A stretch of DNA of 33,554 bases from Pseudomonadales bacterium (GTDB lineage: Bacteria > Pseudomonadota > Gammaproteobacteria > Pseudomonadales > Pseudohongiellaceae). The stretch spans positions 1 to 33,554 of the forward strand of contig JAJDSZ010000083.1 in NCBI GenBank assembly GCA_022827425.1. The letters are read 5' to 3'. This document shows positions 9,314 through 17,915 of the stretch, piece by piece. The notes under the pieces are model-generated. The model ran no database searches, was not told where the DNA came from, and saw nothing but the letters and a program-made list of their open reading frames with translations. The stretch's first letter is position 1, and every line of letters begins with the position of its first letter. Made by a program: the position numbers and the translations under genes.

Positions 9314-11617
9314 TCAGGGAACGCCGTATAGCAACTGGCTGAAATCGCCGATGTGGACGCGATAGTCGCGTATCCCGTCGCCGTTGGCGTCGGTTTCCAC
9401 CAAGCGGAAGTCGTCGGGCCCGATGGCGGACTCATCGGGCAACTCGCCCTCGAATGCATAAGCGGGCCGAAACCGCCCCCGGCCCGCGATGGTGATCACC
9501 CCGGTTTCGAACCAGTCGGTGGACGCTTCGAGCCCGAGCGACGCCAGGAAATCGTAGAGGCTGTCGCTTGCGAATCGGGGCAGGAGGCGTTGTTCGCGGT
9601 TACTGTATTCGCCATCCGGGTATGCGCCGCCGACAACGATAAGCGAATGCTCGGGACTGGCCGGGTTTTCCTCTTTCGACAATGCAAAAGTCAGTCTGGA
9701 CGTACTCGTGTAATGTTCCACCGTACCGCTTTCGAGGCCAGACTTCACAGGATTCGATCTGTAGGAAAAACTCGCGGAAATATTTGAGTCACTGCCGCTC
9801 AAGACGATTCCGCCGTTCTGGTTGATTCTGACCTGGTATCCAAGCGCGCTGGCGTACCCCGCGAAACTGACGATATTCATGGATGCCGGAACCAGCGTTG
9901 TTGCCAGACCCCGCGCAACGATCAAGACGCTGCCGTTTTCAAGCAGGAAAAGTCCACTCGGAATGTCCGTGGAAACCACTTTTACGCTTGCCGCATTTAC
10001 CCCAAAGTACTCATCGCCCGTTCGAATTGCCGTGTACAGCAACTCTCCCACATAGCCGGTTTCCGTTGCGCCACCGAATGCCTCGTCAATAAGCCGCGAA
10101 ACGCTCAGGTAAACCTCTTCCTCGGATTCCACGGTTACCAATCCGATCATATCGGTGTCGGCGAACTCGGCAAGATCTTCCATGAGCAAATCAGCCTCGG
10201 ATCCATCGAGGCCGGCCTGCATCAGTCTCCAAGGCACCTCCTGATCGAATCGTAAAATCGTAGACTGGAAACCTTCGGATGATCCCCGCAGGAGACCTCG
10301 TTTGCCAATCCAGTTGCTTGCGAGATCGATTCCGGTCGCATCAATCAGGGTTTGCAGCAGTTTCCTGTCTGATTTCAGTCGCGTGGAGAATTCGATTTCG
10401 TCCGATAAGGAAAGAGGGGAAGCGCGGTCGGTTGATATCGATTCAAGAAAGGCGTCAAAAGCGCCTTGCGGGATCTTCGAGATATTTTTGAACTCATTTT
10501 CGTCAAAAGAACGACCATACACCGAAAACACGAACTCCCCGACGGCTTCGAGGAAGTCGCCGGCGACTTCCAGGTTGGCCGTTCCCTCCTGCGCGGAAAT
10601 CCATGTCGAGGCGAACTTGCCGCAACTGTCGAGGAATCTGGAGATTTCCTCATCGAAGGCCAGCCGCGCTTTTGGATTATCGCGCGAAGTCATGCTGGGT
10701 AGAGGAAATGGCATGAACTGGCGAATGGCGCCATAAGCGGTTCGCACTGCCGTCCCCGATTCTTCTTCGGCGGAGAGTAATCCGGCGCGGGCCAGTCGGG
10801 TTGAAATCTCTATTTGTTTTCGAGAACTTTCCAGCAGGGCTTGCGCTTCCTCCGGCATTACGCCCCCTTCGTTCATGTCCTCCATCGCTTCCGAACTTTC
10901 GTGGATCAATCTTCGCAGTTCGCGTAGATCAGCGCTTGTCGGTGTTGCCGTTCCGACCTGGTCAAGCAGATCCTTCGTCGCCACCGATATTTCTCGATTC
11001 ATGGACTGCGGGCCGTCATTGTCCCGCACGGTTACGGATGCACGGTCGGGATTTGAATAGATGACTTCTTCCGCATACGGATTTTCTCGCGGGGGACACA
11101 AGGCAATCGACGATTCGCAGGCCGCATCCGCCGAATAGCCGATGCCCGGACCGATGCTTACGGTCAGTGTGTACAGCGGCCGATCTTCGTCGTCGTCCCG
11201 GGTTGGCACAAGCAGAGCGGATTCCCCCGATTCTCCGATGGTGGCCTGAATTGTGAATTCTTCGAGGCCGTGAACTTCATGCTCCAGCATTCTCGGGTCG
11301 CCGGGGTCCCGGCCGGTTGTTGTTCTGTAGTGGGATACATGCAAATCGACCACGAGATTGGCGGCGGGTTTTGGCTCGACCGTCAGAATGAACTCCGCAT
11401 CCTCGCCTTCGGTGACAAAACCGTCCCCGCTGCGCCAGATGCTGACCGCGGGAAGCTTGCCATCTTCGGAATTGCCGGTCTGGGCGATCGAATTCTGGAT
11501 AAAGACGAATGTCATGCAAACCGCGAGCATGGGACATCGCCAGCTTTTGCCGCTGTGCACAATGGAAAGTTGGCTTGGTAACGCCTGCAAAAACAGCAAT
11601 TCTCCCCGAGGCTTCAT
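9314..11617 (-). CDS. Large secreted protein with an N-terminal Calx-beta-like domain, function unknown
   Basis: 767 residues from the ATG at 11617, which has GGAAG about 5 nt upstream; a later Met at 11530 is an alternative start. A hydrophobic stretch near residues 30-45, ending NSIAQ, looks like a signal peptide with a long leading region. Residues about 55-205 form a Calx-beta-like fold: VTEGEDAEFILTVEP, a strand ending VPTRDDDED, and the closing SVTVRDND. The middle is helical and charged and matches nothing I recognise. The C-terminal part is rich in beta strands and ends with DANGDGIRDYRVHIGD, a calcium-loop-like segment. It starts 85 bp after the NHLM ABC transporter gene on the same strand, so it may belong to the export block, perhaps as a cell-surface or product-binding protein. 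That link is inference. Confidence 0.6.
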   Translation of the reverse strand: MKPRGELLFLQALPSQLSIVHSGKSWRCPMLAVCMTFVFIQNSIAQTGNSEDGKLPAVSIWRSGDGFVTEGEDAEFILTVEPKPAANLVVDLHVSHYRTTTGRDPGDPRMLEHEVHGLEEFTIQATIGESGESALLVPTRDDDEDRPLYTLTVSIGPGIGYSADAACESSIALCPPRENPYAEEVIYSNPDRASVTVRDNDGPQSMNREISVATKDLLDQVGTATPTSADLRELRRLIHESSEAMEDMNEGGVMPEEAQALLESSRKQIEISTRLARAGLLSAEEESGTAVRTAYGAIRQFMPFPLPSMTSRDNPKARLAFDEEISRFLDSCGKFASTWISAQEGTANLEVAGDFLEAVGEFVFSVYGRSFDENEFKNISKIPQGAFDAFLESISTDRASPLSLSDEIEFSTRLKSDRKLLQTLIDATGIDLASNWIGKRGLLRGSSEGFQSTILRFDQEVPWRLMQAGLDGSEADLLMEDLAEFADTDMIGLVTVESEEEVYLSVSRLIDEAFGGATETGYVGELLYTAIRTGDEYFGVNAASVKVVSTDIPSGLFLLENGSVLIVARGLATTLVPASMNIVSFAGYASALGYQVRINQNGGIVLSGSDSNISASFSYRSNPVKSGLESGTVEHYTSTSRLTFALSKEENPASPEHSLIVVGGAYPDGEYSNREQRLLPRFASDSLYDFLASLGLEASTDWFETGVITIAGRGRFRPAYAFEGELPDESAIGPDDFRLVETDANGDGIRDYRVHIGDFSQLLYGVP

Positions 11618-11702
11618 GAAACTTCCGGCAACCTGCATACGGTGGGCACAGGCAGCCATTGTCGTGGGAATCCATGATGACCGCAATGGTTGGTCTCGCC
11701 AG

Positions 11703-14621
11703 TCAGGCGAGTTGGCGTTTAACCAGGTCGCGGAAGACACCAGGGGTTTGCATGAGTTCGTTGAAGGAGCCGCTTTCCACAACCCCGCCGGCTTTCATGA
11801 CATAGATGCGGTCGGCCTGTTCGAGGGTTGAGAGACGATGGGCGATGACGATGCGGGTGGAGGTGAGGGCGGCGAGGTTGTTCATCACCTGGGCCTGGCT
11901 TTCGTTGTCGAGCCAGTTGGTGGCTTCGTCGAGCAGCATGATGCGCGGGCTGCGAATCAGCGAACGGGCGATGGTGACGCGCTGGCCTTCGCCGCCGGAG
12001 AGCACGCTGCCGCTGGCGCCCACGGGCGTCATCATGCCCATGGGCATGGCCTTGATTTCCGCATCGATGCCCGCGGCGCCGGCGGATTGCCAGACTTCCT
12101 CGTCAGTGGCCCCTTCGTGATGGGCGACGATGTTGTCCCAGATGTCTTCCGGATGCAGCCGCACCGACTGGGGCACCGCGCCGATTCTCCGGCGCAACTG
12201 CTCCAGGTTGAGGCGCCGGAGATCGCGTCCGTCGAAGTAGACCGCCCCCGAGGTCGGGGTTTCCAGCCCGAGGGCGAGGCGGAACAAGGTGCTTTTCCCC
12301 GCGCCCGACTCGCCGGCGATGGCGATGAACTCCCCCGGTCTGGCGTGAATCGTGACATCGTCGAGAATCAACGGGCCATCGGCATCGTAGCGGAACGAGA
12401 TATGGTCAAAAAGCACTTCTCCGCCCAGATGGGTAACGGGTTCGCCGGCCGTGGAAGTTTCTGGAACAGCCTCAAGCAGAGGGCGCGTCTGTTCCAGCCC
12501 GGGCAGCGCCGCGGCGATTGCGCCGAAGGATTCTCCGAGTCGGGCCAAGGCTGAATGGAATACGATGAACACGGTGTAGATCACCAGGAAATCACCCACC
12601 GCAAGCAAAGGCCCTTCGCCGCCGGCCACTGCGTAAAACAGCACCGCTCCGGCCAGGAAGGGAAGCGCGGCGCCGAAGGCCTGCAAATGCCCTTCGAGCG
12701 CGCCGAGTTGCAATTCGGCGCGCTTCTGCTCGCGATAGTCCCGGGCCCAGATGGCGAAAGCCGATCCTTCCGCGCTTTCCACGCGAATCTTGGCGATTCC
12801 GCCAACGATCTGGAACAGTCTGCCGGCGATACCGCGCACCCCGCTCGCCATTCTCCCGTATGGCGAGATCTGGCGCAGCCCCAGCGCCAGGGTCAGCAGC
12901 AGTGAAGCCAGGCTGAAAGCGAGGGCGACCAGACCCAGCCTGGCGTCGTAGAGGGATATGACGCCGAAAACCGGCAACAGAAAGATGACGGCAAGTACGC
13001 TGTCCGCCACCGCGCCCTGAATGCTGTCGCGCAGATTGTGGAAAGTCATCCCCCGCATGGCGAGGTCGCCGGCGGGATGGCGATGCAGGATATGCGGCGG
13101 CAGCCGCAGCAGCCGGTCCCAGAATGCGGCTTCGATTCGAGTCCAGAAACGGCCTTCCAGCCGCATCATCGCCATGCCCTGCAACAGGTGCAGCAGCGCT
13201 CCAAGCAGAGCGAAACCCGCCACAGCCGCGGCAAGCGCATAGATGACGCCCGGATTTCCACCCTGAATGACATGATTCGCCGCAATTCCCAGGCCAAGCC
13301 CGGGAACCAGCTTGATGAGCCCCGCCGGAAGCCCGGCCAGTACGAGCCTCACCAGATCGCTGGCTGACCCCCGCAGTCCCATGCGCAGCATTTCGCCGGC
13401 GCCGATGCTTTCCGCCGGTAATGGCCGGTAGAAAACCCAGGCGTCCTCAGCCAGTTCGCTGGCGCGTGCGGCGGTAACCCGGAACTGGCGCCTGCTGACC
13501 GGGTCGTACATTCGATAACGGCCAAAGACGCCCGGCAGCAACGCCACCGGTTGGCCGTCCTCGGCGCGGAAGGCCAGCATCGCGTTACTGTCGCCACGCC
13601 ACCATTGATCTTCGGCCTTGAGTTGGACACGTCGGGACCGCGCCAGCGAGGCGTCGATCACATCGCCCAGGGTCAGGGGTGCTTCGGAGCCGGGTGGGCG
13701 TGGCGAAATCCGGAACTCGATTCCCTCCCGACGTCCGATCCTTCGCAAGGCGTCGGCGAGAGCCGCGTCTTCGGCGCCGTCGTATTTTTCGAGAGGAAGA
13801 TCGTAGATGTTGAAGAGTCGTTGCCGAGCCACGTTTTCGTCTTCCCGGCGGCTGCTTGCCCGGGCTCGCTCGAGGTTGGCGTGATCGACCACGGCGAGCC
13901 GGCGATTCAGCCGCTCCAGGGAAAAGGCCAGCCGGTGAAAGGAGGCCAGCGCCGGCAGCAGGGCGCCTTCCCGCGCCAGCGCCGCTGAAGATTTGAATTC
14001 CAGTTCCACTGTGTCGAACAAGTTCAGCCAGGTCGCCGGAGTAAGCGGCACGGGACCGCCGGGTGACTGTTGCATTCCGGCGAATTCGGCCAGATCCACC
14101 AGGTCCATGTACAGATTCGAGCCTGGCGGCGCTTCGGCTATCCAGACCACGCCGCGCCGGACCGACAGGTTCCCCGCCTGGGCGGAAGTCGTTTCCGGAA
14201 CCGCCAGCGAATCGGGCCTTGGACGATAATTCACGTAACGCGACAGCGTCTCCGCCAGCTCGGTCAGCCAGATATCCGCCTGACCCGCAAGTTCCAGAGG
14301 TTCCGCTTGGGCGAAAGCGCCCTGCGGCAGGCGCCTCAGCACCGTTCCGGGAACTCCCTTGGCAAGCAGGCTCAGGGTCGTGCCATCCTCGTCCGGGGCA
14401 ATTCCGGGCAAAATCCTGCCCGACTTCGCCCGCAGCAAATGTTGCGCCGCCGCCCGTTCGACACCATCGAGAAACTCCACCACGAAAAGATCCACCGCGC
14501 CCTGTTCGATAAACCACACACAATCGGGATCGTCGAGGCTGACGGGCTGATTGCCGGCGCAGGGTACGGGTTCACCGTGATCCGCGGCGAGATCGGACAG
14601 ACTTTTATTTCGAGTGGTCAT
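11703..14621 (-). CDS. NHLM-type bacteriocin-system ABC transporter, permease/ATP-binding protein without peptidase
   Basis: 972 residues, inner membrane. Residues 1 to about 150 resemble the cyclic-nucleotide-binding-like domain seen at the start of this family (DDPDCVWFIEQGAVDLFVVE). About 150-400 is a soluble region. About 410-700 holds the six-helix ABC exporter membrane domain, with HRHPAGDLAMRGMTFHNLRD in a coupling position. The ATPase domain has Walker A GESGAGKSTLFRL, signature LSGGEGQRVTIARSL and Walker B IMLLDEATNWLD. It has no C39 domain. Its start overlaps the stop of the C39 transporter by 4 bp (ATGA), so the two are made together and probably act as a pair, as in other NHLM systems. 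The length is within the family's range. Confidence 0.88.
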   Translation of the reverse strand: MTTRNKSLSDLAADHGEPVPCAGNQPVSLDDPDCVWFIEQGAVDLFVVEFLDGVERAAAQHLLRAKSGRILPGIAPDEDGTTLSLLAKGVPGTVLRRLPQGAFAQAEPLELAGQADIWLTELAETLSRYVNYRPRPDSLAVPETTSAQAGNLSVRRGVVWIAEAPPGSNLYMDLVDLAEFAGMQQSPGGPVPLTPATWLNLFDTVELEFKSSAALAREGALLPALASFHRLAFSLERLNRRLAVVDHANLERARASSRREDENVARQRLFNIYDLPLEKYDGAEDAALADALRRIGRREGIEFRISPRPPGSEAPLTLGDVIDASLARSRRVQLKAEDQWWRGDSNAMLAFRAEDGQPVALLPGVFGRYRMYDPVSRRQFRVTAARASELAEDAWVFYRPLPAESIGAGEMLRMGLRGSASDLVRLVLAGLPAGLIKLVPGLGLGIAANHVIQGGNPGVIYALAAAVAGFALLGALLHLLQGMAMMRLEGRFWTRIEAAFWDRLLRLPPHILHRHPAGDLAMRGMTFHNLRDSIQGAVADSVLAVIFLLPVFGVISLYDARLGLVALAFSLASLLLTLALGLRQISPYGRMASGVRGIAGRLFQIVGGIAKIRVESAEGSAFAIWARDYREQKRAELQLGALEGHLQAFGAALPFLAGAVLFYAVAGGEGPLLAVGDFLVIYTVFIVFHSALARLGESFGAIAAALPGLEQTRPLLEAVPETSTAGEPVTHLGGEVLFDHISFRYDADGPLILDDVTIHARPGEFIAIAGESGAGKSTLFRLALGLETPTSGAVYFDGRDLRRLNLEQLRRRIGAVPQSVRLHPEDIWDNIVAHHEGATDEEVWQSAGAAGIDAEIKAMPMGMMTPVGASGSVLSGGEGQRVTIARSLIRSPRIMLLDEATNWLDNESQAQVMNNLAALTSTRIVIAHRLSTLEQADRIYVMKAGGVVESGSFNELMQTPGVFRDLVKRQLA

Positions 14622-16837
14622 TGCGAAGAAGCCTTCACCAGCTTGCAGTAGGCGCCGTCCGGGTCCGCAATGAGGCTGTCATGGTCGCCGCGCTGCACTT
14701 CCACGCCCTTGTCGAGCACGATGATTTCATCGCAGTCGCGCACGGTGCTGAGCCGGTGGGCGATGATCAGGCAGGTGGCGCCGCGCCGCCGCAGGGCGTC
14801 ATCGACGAATTCCTCGGTGGCGGCGTCAAGGGCGCTGGTGGCTTCATCGAGGATGATTATAGTGGGATTGCCCACCAGCGACCGGGCGATTTCGAGACGC
14901 TGCCGCTGTCCGCCGCTGAAGTTCACTCCGCCTTCCTCCACCCGGGCCGAGTAGCCACCCGGGCGGCGCAGGATTTCCTCGTGCATGCAGGCGTCCCGGG
15001 CCGCCGCGATGATGGTTTCGTCGGGAATGGCCGGATTCCACAGGGTGATGTTCTCGCGCACCGAGGCGGAAAACAGCATGGCGTCCTGGTCCACCATGGA
15101 AATGGACCGGCTCAGCACTTCGGCGGGAATTTCCCGCCACGGCTTGCCGTCAAACAGGATTTCACCCGCCCAGGGCTCGTTCAGCCCGGCAACCAACCGC
15201 GAAACGGTGGATTTTCCAGAGCCGCTCGGCCCGACGATGGCGACTCTTTGCCCCGGCCTGATTCGCAGATTGAAGTCCTTGATCAGCGGCGGCTTGCTGC
15301 GGTTGTAGCCGAAGGTGATGTTGCGCAACTCGACCTGACCGGCCAGTTGCAGTCGGCCGTTGAAAGTGGAAATCGAATCCTCTCCGCGGTGCGGATCCTG
15401 ACTCAGGGGCGCGGGAACCACTTCCGCAACCGCTTCGGCCAGGTCTCCCAGGCGGTGCATGTCGGTTTCCAGGCTCTGACGCCGGTTGGCCAACGCGACA
15501 AAACGGCCAACCGGTGCGAAAAACATTGCCGCGAGCACATAAAATCCCGCCCAGGCGCCAAGAGTCATGTCGCCGGACATGACCCGAATGGCGCCGAAAG
15601 CGAGAATCGCCGCGCTGACCATGGCGGCGGCAAGACCCGACAGGGCCGAACCCAGGTGATCCAGTTCCGAGGCGCGTTGGCGCATGTTCAGTTCCAGGGA
15701 CTGCTGACCGCTCCAGCGCGAGTACATCCGGTCGTCGGCGCCAATCATGCGCAGGTTGTCGGCGTGGCTCAACATTTGCAGCCCGATTCCCACCAAAAGG
15801 CCCCGTTCGCGCCGGAGCGAGTACATCCGCTCCGCGCCAAGGCGCATGATGGCGTGGCTGAGCCCGGCGTAAAGCGCCGCCAGCCCCAGCACGATCAGGG
15901 TCAGCGTTCCATCGACAAAGGCCATGGCGGCGAGCAGCACCAGGCTCATGGAAACTTCGATCAGCAAGGCAAGAAACCGGCCGGTCAGGTCTTTGGCGAC
16001 CTGGTCTATGGACAGGATGCGCTGGGTAAGGTCGCCCACCATGCGGTGGCTGAAAAATTCCACCGGCAGCCGCAGCAAACCCGAGATCAGCCGGTTGCTC
16101 ATGACAATGGAAACGCGAACCGCCAGCTTTCCCAACAGTTGCTGCTTCAGCAGGGCCAGGCAGTAGGTCATGATGCCGGCAAGCAACATTATCGATGCCA
16201 GAACCACGCCCTGGGACTCCCGGCCATCGAGAATCCGATCCAGAAAGGCGCCGAGGGACGCCGGTACGAGCAGTGCCAGCAAGGCCAGCAGCAAGCCGCA
16301 GGCGAAGGCGCCGGCGAGCAGGTCCCGGGACTTGCCGAGCCAGCCGCGGAGCCGCTTCAGGATGCCGGGACGGTTGCCTCCGGGCCTGAAATCGGGCCCG
16401 GCCTTGAAAGCCAGCGCCACGCCGGAAAAACTTCGCTTGAAATCCTCGTTGGAAATGCGTCGCCGCCCGAATGAAGGGTCGTTGAGGTACCAGAATCCGC
16501 TATCGAATCCTTCGAGCACCACGAAATGACGGAATTCCCAGAACAGGACCAGGGGCATCCGCATTGCCTGCAGCTTGTCCGGCGCCAGGTATTTTCCCGA
16601 ACATTCCAGGCCGTAGGATCTGGCCGCGCGGAGGAGTCCCGCGGCGCTTGAACCATCGCGACTCACTTCACATTTGTCGCGGAGCTCACTCAACGACGCC
16701 CAACGCCCGAAATGGGCCAATACGCTACCGAGACAGGCGGCGCCGCACTCGGTGGCGTGCATTTGCAGAATGAGAGGCGTCTTGATTCTCTGCCCGACCG
16801 ATTCCCGGGCCGGGTTTTCCGATCCCCGCGACGCCAT
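14618..16837 (-). CDS. Peptidase-containing ABC transporter (C39 type) that cleaves the NHLP leader and exports the product
   Basis: 739 residues. The N-terminal C39 cysteine peptidase carries the catalytic Cys31 in ATECGAACL, His104 in FRHFVVLEG and Asp120 in WYLNDPSFG, so the triad is intact. Six membrane helices follow, between about residues 165 and 440, with FSHRMVGDLTQRILSIDQ in the membrane domain. The ATPase has Walker A GPSGSGKSTVSRL, signature FSGGQRQRLEIARSL and Walker B IIILDEATSALD. Peptidases of this class cut after a Gly-Gly or Ala-Gly-like pair, which fits Ala77-Gly78 of the precursor encoded 700 bp away on the other strand. It lies 6 bp after the small HlyD-like gene and overlaps the next ABC gene. 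Confidence 0.92.
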   Translation of the reverse strand: MASRGSENPARESVGQRIKTPLILQMHATECGAACLGSVLAHFGRWASLSELRDKCEVSRDGSSAAGLLRAARSYGLECSGKYLAPDKLQAMRMPLVLFWEFRHFVVLEGFDSGFWYLNDPSFGRRRISNEDFKRSFSGVALAFKAGPDFRPGGNRPGILKRLRGWLGKSRDLLAGAFACGLLLALLALLVPASLGAFLDRILDGRESQGVVLASIMLLAGIMTYCLALLKQQLLGKLAVRVSIVMSNRLISGLLRLPVEFFSHRMVGDLTQRILSIDQVAKDLTGRFLALLIEVSMSLVLLAAMAFVDGTLTLIVLGLAALYAGLSHAIMRLGAERMYSLRRERGLLVGIGLQMLSHADNLRMIGADDRMYSRWSGQQSLELNMRQRASELDHLGSALSGLAAAMVSAAILAFGAIRVMSGDMTLGAWAGFYVLAAMFFAPVGRFVALANRRQSLETDMHRLGDLAEAVAEVVPAPLSQDPHRGEDSISTFNGRLQLAGQVELRNITFGYNRSKPPLIKDFNLRIRPGQRVAIVGPSGSGKSTVSRLVAGLNEPWAGEILFDGKPWREIPAEVLSRSISMVDQDAMLFSASVRENITLWNPAIPDETIIAAARDACMHEEILRRPGGYSARVEEGGVNFSGGQRQRLEIARSLVGNPTIIILDEATSALDAATEEFVDDALRRRGATCLIIAHRLSTVRDCDEIIVLDKGVEVQRGDHDSLIADPDGAYCKLVKASSQ

Positions 16838-16843
16838 TCAGAA

Positions 16844-17365
16844 TCACCCCAAACCCAATAGCGCTGCGGGAGATTGTCTGCCAAGCGTAATTTCTATCCG
16901 GCAGGGCGCAGATGGCGGAAGCGTCAGTTGCCGGCCCTGCTCCAGGGAAATGGTGACCTGGTACAGCGAAGCCGGCGGCGGGGAACCCATGGCTTCCGGC
17001 CAGGCGGGAGCCGCCGCCACGACAAGCGAGGCGAGTTCGCCGGAAAGCCGCAAGGTTCCAGCGCCATCAACAAGCGCAATGCTGAGTTCGGCGCCCGGAC
17101 CAATATCCCGGGCCAAGTCGTGCTCCAGCCATACCAGCGCCTGGAGCGTGCGCCCATCGTCCGGCACTTCGGACAGTACGCCATCCAAGGCAATACTGCG
17201 GGCAATACTGCCGAAAACAAGCCAGCCACAAAAGGCGGTCAGGGCTAGAGTCACTGTCGCTATCAGCACTCGCTCATGGGGCGCCGACACAGTCAGCAGG
17301 CGGTCGAGTTTTTCTCGGTCATCCTTGGCTTCGGCCGCCATTTTCTGAAACGGGTCGATAAACAC
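16844..17365 (-). CDS. Short HlyD-like NHLM secretion protein (membrane fusion protein lacking the usual hairpin)
   Basis: 173 residues from a GTG at 17365, chosen because CCCGGAG sits 6 nt upstream and the N-terminus FIDPFQKMAAEAKD aligns with the start of this family; an ATG at 17341 is the alternative. The segment REKLDRLLTVSAPHERV followed by one membrane helix (about 36-58) matches the beginning of NHLM secretion proteins. The rest is a single beta-rich domain ending TLPPSAPCRIEITLG. Typical family members are over 400 residues, with lipoyl and coiled-coil parts. Those are absent, leaving only the anchor and something like the outer beta domain. The gene is first in the export operon and looks like a shortened adaptor, not an interrupted gene, since the frame is clean and properly spaced. 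Confidence 0.7.
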   Translation of the reverse strand: MFIDPFQKMAAEAKDDREKLDRLLTVSAPHERVLIATVTLALTAFCGWLVFGSIARSIALDGVLSEVPDDGRTLQALVWLEHDLARDIGPGAELSIALVDGAGTLRLSGELASLVVAAAPAWPEAMGSPPPASLYQVTISLEQGRQLTLPPSAPCRIEITLGRQSPAALLGLG

Positions 17366-17423
17366 GAAGTCTCCGGGCTGCGGGGGATAAGAAAATCTTA
17401 TCGCCAACTTAAAAAAAAGCAAC

Positions 17424-17452
17424 TTGCCCCGGGAGCTTCCCTTCTTTATTAT
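17424..17452 (+). promoter_or_regulatory. Sigma-70-like promoter of the precursor gene
   Basis: TTGCCC at 17424-17429 and TATTAT at 17447-17452 are separated by exactly 17 bp. Transcription from about 17459 would leave an untranslated leader of about 90 nt before the precursor start at 17550. Confidence 0.6.
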
Positions 17453-17463
17453 ATGCCCTCTGG

Positions 17464-17483
17464 CTCAAATCAGTTGATCTGAG
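17464..17483. promoter_or_regulatory. Imperfect dyad just after the transcription start, candidate operator
   Basis: CTCA-N-ATCA-GT-TGAT-N-TGAG reads the same on both strands apart from the two N positions and the centre. It lies in the early untranslated leader of the precursor gene and also upstream of the divergent export operon, where a repressor could govern both. Confidence 0.35.
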
Positions 17484-17549
17484 GCGGGGGGTTTGGCAGT
17501 GCGAAGTCTCGGCAATGTCAAAGAATGTTTTCACTTGAGGAGAATGATC

Positions 17550-17801
17550 ATGCAAACAGCAGAAGAAATGCGCACGCATTTGACCCGGAAAGCCGCGGAG
17601 GACGCGGAGTTTCGCCAGCGGCTCATTGACGACCCGAAAGGCGCCCTGAATAGCGAACTGGGCATCACCATTCCCGAAAGCATGGAGATCAAGGTCCACG
17701 AGAGCGATCTCCAGACCGTGCATCTCGCCTTGCCCGTGAACGGGGACATGACCGAAGAGCAGCTCGAGGCCATCTCCGCCGGCCTGAGTTGCTGCATGTA
17801 G
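17550..17801 (+). CDS. NHLP-leader RiPP precursor peptide with a five-residue predicted core
   Basis: 83 residues. The start at 17550 is set by GAGGAG at 17537-17542, seven nt ahead; an ATG at 17544 is too close to that site. The leader is a nitrile-hydratase alpha-like (NHLP) leader: RLIDDPKGALNSELGITIPE in the middle, EIKVHESDLQTVHLALP after it, and MTEEQLEAISAG at the end. Residues 79-83 are Leu-Ser-Cys-Cys-Met, so cutting after Ala77-Gly78 would release only five residues. Ser80, Cys81 and Cys82 are all possible substrates for YcaO heterocyclisation. It has its own promoter and sits between the divergent export genes and a co-directional methyltransferase. An alternative is that the leader acts as a carrier on which something is built; the ligase expected for such a scheme is not seen in the window. 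Confidence 0.9.
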   Translation: MQTAEEMRTHLTRKAAEDAEFRQRLIDDPKGALNSELGITIPESMEIKVHESDLQTVHLALPVNGDMTEEQLEAISAGLSCCM

Positions 17802-17854
17802 TCTCTTCCCGCCACAGCCGGTTATCCGGTTTTCGACCCTTGCGGCGGCATGTG

Positions 17855-17877
17855 GCCCGGAGCGTCAGGCTCCGGGC
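17855..17877 (+). terminator. Perfect hairpin between precursor and methyltransferase genes
   Basis: gcccggagc and gctccgggc pair perfectly over 9 bp around the loop gtcag. A TTTT follows only 14 nt later, so partial termination or mRNA protection is likelier than a full stop. It would favour precursor over enzyme from one transcript. Confidence 0.5.
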
Positions 17878-17915
17878 TCACAGGTCGCTGTTTTGTTGTC
17901 TGCAGACCGTATTCC

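Noticed and set aside
14621..16474. Plus-strand open frame of 617 codons opposite the C39 ABC transporter
   Set aside because: Peptidase triad, Walker and signature motifs are on the minus strand; the opposite frame has none.
17493..17549. Longer start for the precursor
   Set aside because: The upstream Met has no ribosome site, while GAGGAG is placed correctly for 17550, and NHLP leader similarity starts there.
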